A stretch of 64,000 nucleotides of DNA from Hyaloperonospora brassicae (taxonomy: Eukaryota; Oomycota; Peronosporomycetes; Peronosporales; Peronosporaceae), in contig CANTFL010000183.1 of assembly GCA_947650285.1 (NCBI GenBank), forward strand, positions 124,001 to 188,000, in the 5' to 3' direction. Made by a program: the position numbers and the translations under genes. Position 1 is the first letter of the stretch. The number at the start of each line of letters is the position of its first letter. The notes beneath the pieces are model-generated. The model saw only the letters and a list, made by a program, of their open reading frames with translations, was not told the DNA's origin and did no database searches. Positions 58,195 through 64,000 of this stretch are shown one piece after another.

Positions 58195-60368
58195 TCAATG
58201 CGCGTGTTTGCACGATTTACACTTCTTGTTCCATACTTGCGTCGAATGGGCCTGAAACATGGGGCAATTGCACAGTCGGCACGGCCCCATGAGGGACGAC
58301 CGGCGCTGTTGCTCCTCCTTGTGATTCGCAATGCCGCGCATGGCATTGTCAATTGCCTCGTACAGTGGCCGCGCAGCTGCTGGTTGTTCCACGTACCCGC
58401 TCAGCAACTCGCTCGGCTGCAAGTCGCGACCGTAAAACTTTCGGTTCATGTCGGACCGTGCAGCAACGATCGCCCCCTGCAGCGAAATGCCGGCGTACAG
58501 TCCCTTGCTGTGTGAATAACTATAGTTGGCATTCAGACCGCTCGTGCTCGCGGCTGCAGCTGCCTGTGCCGATCGACCAAACGGACCAACCGCGAGGTCC
58601 AAACCCGCGCCGAGACTGACTTGTGGCTTGTGGAACACCTTAACAGCGCCTTCCGATCCCAGAATGATCATGACCTCAATCAGTTCGCCGCCAATCTCAA
58701 AGCCGCCGCTCAGGCCAAACGTGCCAATGGCCGACGGCGCCGACCACGAGCCGTCCGGCAGTTTGGCAACGACCAGTCCCGTGCCAATGGTGCCCGAGAC
58801 GAGGAAGCCAGCCTTGATCACCGTGAGGACCGCCAGGCCATGAGCTTTCTGCAGGAACGCCACGGGGATCGCGCGGTCCGCTGATGATCCCCAATCGTTG
58901 CGAAAGAAATTGCCAATCACGTCAGCGGCGTTGCAGCACTCTTTGTTCAAAGACGTGGTAAACGGAATGTGGAGACGGCCTCGCGCTTCGTGGACATTGT
59001 CCGTCTGGGACTGCGCATACGTTGCCACCAACTCGTCTTGAAGCGGGTGCAGCTCTGGGGCGCACTGGATGCACACGCGCTGAGGAATCGACGCGTCGTA
59101 CTTCTTGGCGCCTTCAATCACTCGACTGGGAGGCACGAGCAGACGAACGGGCGAGCACGCGCTGCAGATATACTGTGCACACAACCGGCTGCAACAGCAG
59201 ACAACAACAACAAAGACAGACAGCACACGATCCCGTCAGCCTCCGCCCCCTCTCGCATCATTACCAGCACTTGTGCTCCGTACCATTGATGGCGTCGCTT
59301 TGTCACGTCGAACCGCACGTGGCACACGTCGCAGTTTGGGTGATCAGCGTACCGGTTGTTCAGCACCCCCTTCTTCGTCATCGCGCCAGCGTCCGACTCG
59401 GTCATGCTCGACGTCCGGTTCACAATAGCCGCAGGCGGTCGCTGTCCATTGCTGTTGTTGTTGTTGTGATTGCTGCTGTTGTTGTTGTTGGTATTGCGAA
59501 AGCTAAAGCTCCTCGTGTGGCTACTGCCATTGCCATTGCCATTGCTGCTGCTGTTGGTGTTAGTGCCCGTGAACGCGCCCGGCACAAGTCGCTGCTGCGC
59601 GGCATTGTACTGCACGAGCTCCTTCCGCCGGTCGTCGTCCGGCACGAGACGCGCCAACGTCGGCACGAACGCGCCCGTGTCGCGCGCGCCGAGCTCAGCG
59701 ACAAGCGACGCGTAAAACCGCTCGACTGTCATCTCGTGGAGACCAAACTGCCGGCAGTTGTGCTTGAACGTCTTGACCGCGTGGTCGTTCTGGCCGCCCT
59801 TCGACGCCCGCATCGTCTGCACGCACTGCTCGTAGAGCTGCAGCGCGTCGGCGCCCGTCGCGGCCGGCGGCACGTCGTCTGTCGTATCAGTGAGCATCTC
59901 GACGGTCATGGGACGCAGCGACGGACTGCTCGAGCGGTCGCTCGAAAGGGCGAACCGGACCGTGTTCGGTGCCTGTGCAGTGGCTGTCGTGTGGCTGCGG
60001 GTGCGGAAGGCGCTGGGCGGGGCCGCCGACTTGCCGCCAAGCGGCGGTACTGGATGGGCCTCGACGACAGGCGACGAGAACGGCGGCATCATTGCTGTCG
60101 TGCTATTGCCGCTGTTGTAGTTGTTGGCGTTGTTGTTGTTGTTGTTGTCGTTTGTGGACCCATTGGGCGCGTGGCGGTACGTCTGACCGCCAAATGCCGA
60201 CGTGGACGCGCGGAATGCCGAGGCGACAAGGGGCACACTGCCGTCTCCTGGCGGCGTGGCGAGCGAAGAGCTGTGGCTGTCGGTCAGGAAGCGCTGGCCG
60301 CACTCGGAGCAGAATTTGCTGCGGTTCGTGGTGCGCGAGGCGCCGCAGTTGGTGCACACTTGAGCCAT
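58195..60368 (-). CDS. Zinc-ribbon, FYVE and SYLF (Ysc84-like) domain protein, two exons
   Basis: A predicted 692-residue protein, minus strand, exons 60368-59284 and 59188-58195. The 95-bp intron (GTACGG...TTGCAG) lies inside the FYVE finger and keeps frame. Domains: N-terminal zinc ribbon CTNC...CSEC (5-22); Asn/Ser-rich linker with poly-Asn; FYVE finger 346-404 with CDVC, KRRHQCRLC, CSAC and CIQC. The basic motif R-R-H-x-C-R is nearly complete (second His is Gln), so PI3P binding is plausible. The SYLF domain, about 437-648, includes FLQKAHGLAVLTVIKAGFL, GGFEIGGELIEVMIIL and ARSDMNRKFYG. It binds lipids and actin regulators in yeast and human relatives. The C-terminal CRLC...CKSC (665-688) may bind another zinc. 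Likely endosomal or membrane-trafficking adaptor. The plus-strand frames opposite it are shadows. Confidence 0.9.
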
Positions 60369-62469
60369 AGCGTGCAGTGCAATACTTGAATGACGACGAG
60401 GCGCTGCGACGTGGGACGAGGTCGATACGACCGGCGAGAGAACAATCGCCTGCGCGTCCCACTGGGCGTGAGGAGGTCTTTTGCAAAATAGCGACTTGTG
60501 CGAGGGTGTCACAGGGCGATGACTATTGAGGGGTCCTATGGAGATGGCAGTGTGTGTGCGTGTGAGTGTGTGTGGCTGTGGCTGTAGGAGTGTATGTCGT
60601 CGCGGGGGATGCAACGAATGGGTACAGCCGCCACGATCAGGGCGTCATCATGAGACAAGTCGCGTAAAGTTCATACACCTGCGAAACTCGATCACAATTT
60701 CTTCCTCGCGTTGAGGCCCGTGGACCGTCTAAATTGATTGATGCGTCGTCGGTCTGAGGTACGGCAGGAGACTGACTGCCTCGGGCTCATTTGGTGGTTG
60801 TCTCTCTCGTGGGGTAGCGAGTGTACTGAAGTAGTGTCACACAGTCGACGAGTCGAATCGCCGTTGTCCTCTCTACTGGTCGTCGCCAGTCGACTGATCT
60901 TTGTGCACTGTGTGGGTTTGAGGTATCGTATCTCAGTACTCGGGGAGTGGATTTTTTTCCGTCCACGAGTGTGTGACAGCGACGACAAGCGCAAGGGTGA
61001 GAAGAAACAGTCTGTCTGTGTCTCGGCCGCAGTGTTAGCTAACGACAGCTATGCGTCTTGATTTTTCAGCGCATGGGCAGAGCCAGATCCGCCATAAGCT
61101 GGACAGGTCGGACAAGATCCAGCACGAATCGCCTCGTCCATCCAATGGTCCGCCTCTTTTTGAACCAGCCATTCAGCCCTGGGGAAGATAGGGATCGTCA
61201 ACCGGCCGTGACCATCTGCTGGCTACTTGCAACTCAGTCATCTGATCATCAACGACACACACAGAGTGTACCGAGTGCTGACTGACTGTAAAAACGCGCT
61301 GCGCTGAACGTGCTCGAGCGAAGGCGAATGAGACGAACGAATGAGCCGAGTCCATGGCCTCTGACCGATTACTTCCGAGAGCGATGCAATGTATTGTCGA
61401 CTGCGGGTATCTGCCATGTTTGGCACATTCAACGGGTAAGAGCTTGTAGATCGGCTCAGTTAGTCGACATGCGTTGCATTCCTTGTAGCACTGCACAAGC
61501 CGTAGAAGCCGTCATCCTGTGTTCATTGAAAGTCAGCCAAACAATCGTTACGCGCATTGCGCGATTGCGCCTCGTCGTGTTTCTTGCAGCAAGCGCACGA
61601 TCGTTAGCGGCACGACCGGCTTTGGACGCTCAATTCGTTTGAGTGAAGTGACGTTCTGGGCGACACAGTAGCGGCTCGCAAATGGAGTACCAGTATATCG
61701 ATTAGTTGCTAGTGAACGCCAACTTATAGGCATTCGTGCCGTCCGGATGTGCCTCTGTCCCGGCAGCTTGCGTTGGGTCGAGCAACAGACCTTCAGGCGC
61801 CGTTGCAGCTCCATTAGCGCCGTTGTATAAGTATGGCGCCGCGGCCGAAGGTCTGTAGATCCTAACGGCGATGGACAATCAGGTCTGATCCCTTCGTAGT
61901 GCGTCGCAAGCGCAAGTTTTACTACCAGGTAAAACTCGCACTTTCCATAGCAGTCTCCGAGTTTAGCTCTACGCTAGTGAGTCGGCAATGACACACGGCA
62001 TGAGAATGAGCATGTAGGCTTGACGCCGCCAGCGCATACGTGCGACTTCCTTCTTGCAAGTAAAAACATGCGACAACTTGCAGCGCTTACACAAGAATCT
62101 GTCAGAGCTTGATAGGCGATCACTTTCGGCTCTTCCTTGTAGCAGTGCCCGCTCCCGTACGACGTCATGAGTTTGCACGAACGAAGCGTCTGAATCATAG
62201 ACCATGACGTCGTTCATCATCAGCAAGTCAATGTGCAGCGAGACCTCGCGATGAAATATGGATGTCGATCGAGATAAATTTGACACACAGCTGCGCATGT
62301 GGTAGTCCAGAACGTTTCCCGCTTGTGCTTGACGTGAGTTTGTTGGACGCCAAGTTCCATCCGGACCGAGCGGGCATTCAACTATCACCATGTTTTCGGT
62401 ATGGGCGGTGACACAGCTGGGTAGAGCTGACTTGTCAACCAGGCTGTTCCTCTAATCAGTGCACGTTGT
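60369..62469. other. Intergenic stretch without a recognisable gene
   Basis: About 2.1 kb. The first part is the probable promoter of the FYVE-SYLF gene, with a GTGTGT-rich tract near 60546-60592. A 140-codon minus-strand frame (61969-62391) has a CKRC...C pattern but no recognisable family. Confidence 0.5.
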
Positions 62470-62817
62470 ATATATCCTGTACGGGCACATTACCCCGGGC
62501 CATTAGCGATTCGCTGCAGAGTTTTGTCCACGGGCGTCAGATGTCGAAACCATTCATGATGATGATGGCTTAACTTTCAACAGCAGCACGGCGGATGGAC
62601 ATGCCAGCCGACCAGAGCAGATGCATCTTGCTATTAGACTTTCGAAAAGCGTACGATACAGTGGATCGCGATTTCCTGTTCGAAACTTTACGCCTCTTTG
62701 GATTTGACGAACGGTTTGTTGACCTCATGCGACGCATCCAATCAGGCACGTCAGCACGCTTTGTGGTGAACGGTTGCCAGCCCCGGGCACTACCGGTCAG
62801 CTCTGGCATTAGGCAGG
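62470..62817 (+). pseudogene. LINE-A-like reverse transcriptase fragment, cut by Gypsy insertion
   Basis: The plus strand reads LPRAISDSLQSFVHGRQMSKP and MMMMA, a stop, then in another frame [22 protein letters not shown] (motif A), FDERFVDLMRRIQ and ARFVVNGCQPRALPVSSGIRQ. The next expected residues, G-C-P of motif B, are missing because the Gypsy LTR begins at 62818. The FVHGRQ...MMMMA wording is shared with LINE-A (21860-21900) and not with LINE-B, so this is the same family. Only the RT core is present within the window; the left end is truncated. Confidence 0.85.
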
Positions 62818-63210
62818 TGTGACGGGACACACCCTTGCGTGAACTGAACGCAAGGGTATCGGTGCCCCGACAGACGTACACAAGGCAAGCGAGGAAGCGT
62901 AGGTAAGGTAAAAGCAGAACTGTTATATTAATATAATTAAGTCTTTGACCACTGTCTCTCTGTTTGACTTGACTTAATTATACTAATCTAACTGAGTGTA
63001 TGGTGACGTCTCGTCACCACTCATTGCGCGCGTCTTGCGGCGATTGGTGGGTTGATATCATCAAGATATCAACCAATGAACAGACTCTTTGGTCGACCCT
63101 TCAATATCACCACTATTGGTGATATTGTTCAAAGAATATTCAACGTAATATTCTTTATTGTCATTATCTCTTCAAATGACAATTTCCATGTAACGAGCTG
63201 CCCCGTTACA
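62818..63210 (+). repeat. Gypsy 5' LTR
   Basis: 393 bp, from TGTGACGGG at 62818 to CCCGTTACA ending at 63210; the ends are inverted repeats with one mismatch. The left border is exact because the LINE reading frame stops at base 62817. The LTR contains eight perfect inverted repeats of 7-12 bp. The bases just inside (TCACCCCCTAACTG) do not match a tRNA primer that I recognise. Confidence 0.85.
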
Positions 63211-63322
63211 TCACCCCCTAACTGATAGTCACCGTGTGACTATCGAAAATATGGTGGCCACCCGTTGGCCACCATTGGGACAGGAAGCACTTGTTGGGTC
63301 CGTTCCATTCACTTTCCGCTTG

Positions 63323-63353
63323 ACCTCGCATAGTTAACATGTCTACGCGAGGT
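63323..63353 (+). promoter_or_regulatory. Stem-loop enclosing the gag start codon
   Basis: ACCTCGC (63323-63329) pairs exactly with GCGAGGT (63347-63353), placing the gag ATG (63339-63341) in the 17-base loop. A translational role is inferred only. Confidence 0.5.
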
Positions 63354-64000
63354 GACTCAAGACCCGCACAGCCCGGTGCTGTGCCAGCCTCTGCGGCAGA
63401 CGATTTGTCATCTGCTGCTCCTTCTCTGCCTACAGCAACAGGTGCTGCAGGTGCACGCGGTACCACATCGCGTGCGCATGATGACCCCGACATTGAGGTC
63501 ATCTACTCTGGCGAGTCAGACGTGTCTGACTCGGGAAATGTATCAGAGGAGTCTCGATCACCGGCGACGCCTCAGTATTCGCCAAAGCCACTGCCGAACG
63601 AACGGACTCGTGAGTTGCATCACAGTCTGTTCAGCAGTGATGATGAAGGTCATCAGATTGGTGAGGAGTGTTACTCCTTACCACCGCCGACTTGTGCCTC
63701 TTCGCACGGGCGTGATGACGATGGCGTGAGCCGTCGTCAATCTGGGAGCCGTGGTACCGACAAGGTACCACTGTGAGGCGTGATGAGCTGAAACCGTGGC
63801 GTTTTCCCGAACGGGTCATCAATATCTTGTCTCACGAGACAAGCCAACACCATCGAATACCCTTATTCGATGCGACTGAGCTTCACGGCTTGAGTTCCAG
63901 CGCGGAGAACTTTCGCGCTGAAGGATTTTTTATCTGGATGTCTTTCTTAGACATCGATAATATAACGGCAACCAAAAGCGTGACAAGGCCTCGCTTTTGG
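63339..64000 (+). pseudogene. Gypsy gag, frameshifted and truncated by the window edge
   Basis: The first frame (63339-63776, 145 aa) begins MSTRGDSRPAQPGAVPASAA. It is Ser/Ala/Pro-rich with an acidic DDPDIEVIYSGESDVSDSG stretch, a disordered gag N-terminus. It ends at TGA 63774-63776. Another frame carries on from about 63700 through VRRDELKPWRFPERVINILS and FRAEGFFIWMSFLDIDN to the window end with no stop, so a frameshift near 63700-63775 is likely. No zinc knuckle is reached. Protein function would be particle formation. The codon choice is dominated by local inverted symmetry, which no other gene in the window shows. Confidence 0.65.

Larger units (their letters stand above)
62818..64000 (+). 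mobile_element. Gypsy-like LTR retrotransposon, 5' part, runs off the window
   Basis: It begins with an LTR inserted in the middle of a LINE RT frame, followed by a 128-base leader and gag. The right end is outside the window. The LTR ends (TGTGACGGG and CCCGTTACA) resemble those of the left-edge Gypsy element, but the internal sequences are not evidently the same family. Almost the whole visible element is tiled by short perfect inverted repeats (see findings). The Gypsy call rests on LTR style and the gag-like ORF; pol is not visible. Confidence 0.75.

Noticed and set aside
59022..60389. 455-codon plus-strand frame opposite the FYVE-SYLF gene
   Set aside because: It is the antisense shadow of exon 1, in a region of repeated CAA/CAG-type codons that stay open on both strands.

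Overview
The window looks like an oomycete (Phytophthora / downy-mildew type) nuclear chromosome. Evidence: genes that combine a START-like domain with a FYVE-type zinc finger, a group typical of oomycetes; sparse, short GT-AG introns (57-133 bp); compact intron-poor genes; and large intergenic blocks of Copia, Gypsy and LINE retroelements. I could not run any search, so the assignment rests on protein motifs and gene architecture.

Left third (1-31 kb) is repeat. A Gypsy element enters from the left edge (1-2195, minus strand: protease, zinc knuckle, gag, LTR). From 5.18 to 26.80 kb lies a three-level nest. An old Copia element (minus strand, LTRs near 5182-5389 and 26588-26798) is split in its integrase by a full-length LINE on the plus strand (here LINE-A, 7739-24608, flanked by an 11-bp duplication). 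LINE-A is itself split inside an OTU-like cysteine-protease domain by a second LINE on the minus strand (LINE-B, 9688-18703, flanked by a 12-bp duplication). All three carry frameshifts and stops. A further LINE-A-like fragment lies near 29.7-29.9 kb.

Middle and right (31-60.4 kb) is a gene island. Four plus-strand START/FYVE-like genes (31.8-33.6, 38.9-40.7, 49.3-50.7 and 51.4-52.8 kb) form a loose array; the last two are close tandem paralogs. Between and beside them are a four-exon SLC37/GlpT-like sugar-phosphate transporter (minus), a two-exon multispanning membrane protein of unknown role (plus), a mitochondrial ClpB/Hsp78 disaggregase (plus) and a zinc-ribbon + FYVE + SYLF protein (minus). 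Five genes with FYVE-type fingers within about 29 kb suggest local expansion of phosphoinositide- or lipid-linked membrane proteins. No tRNA, rRNA or CRISPR was found.

Right edge (62.5-64.0 kb): a LINE-A-like reverse transcriptase fragment is cut cleanly by the 5' LTR of another Gypsy element (LTR 62818-63210, gag from 63339, running off the window). This element is tiled almost end to end, in LTR, leader and gag coding sequence, by perfect 7-12 bp inverted repeats with short loops. This far exceeds chance and is the most unusual signal in the window. The left-edge Gypsy shows a weaker version of the same pattern.
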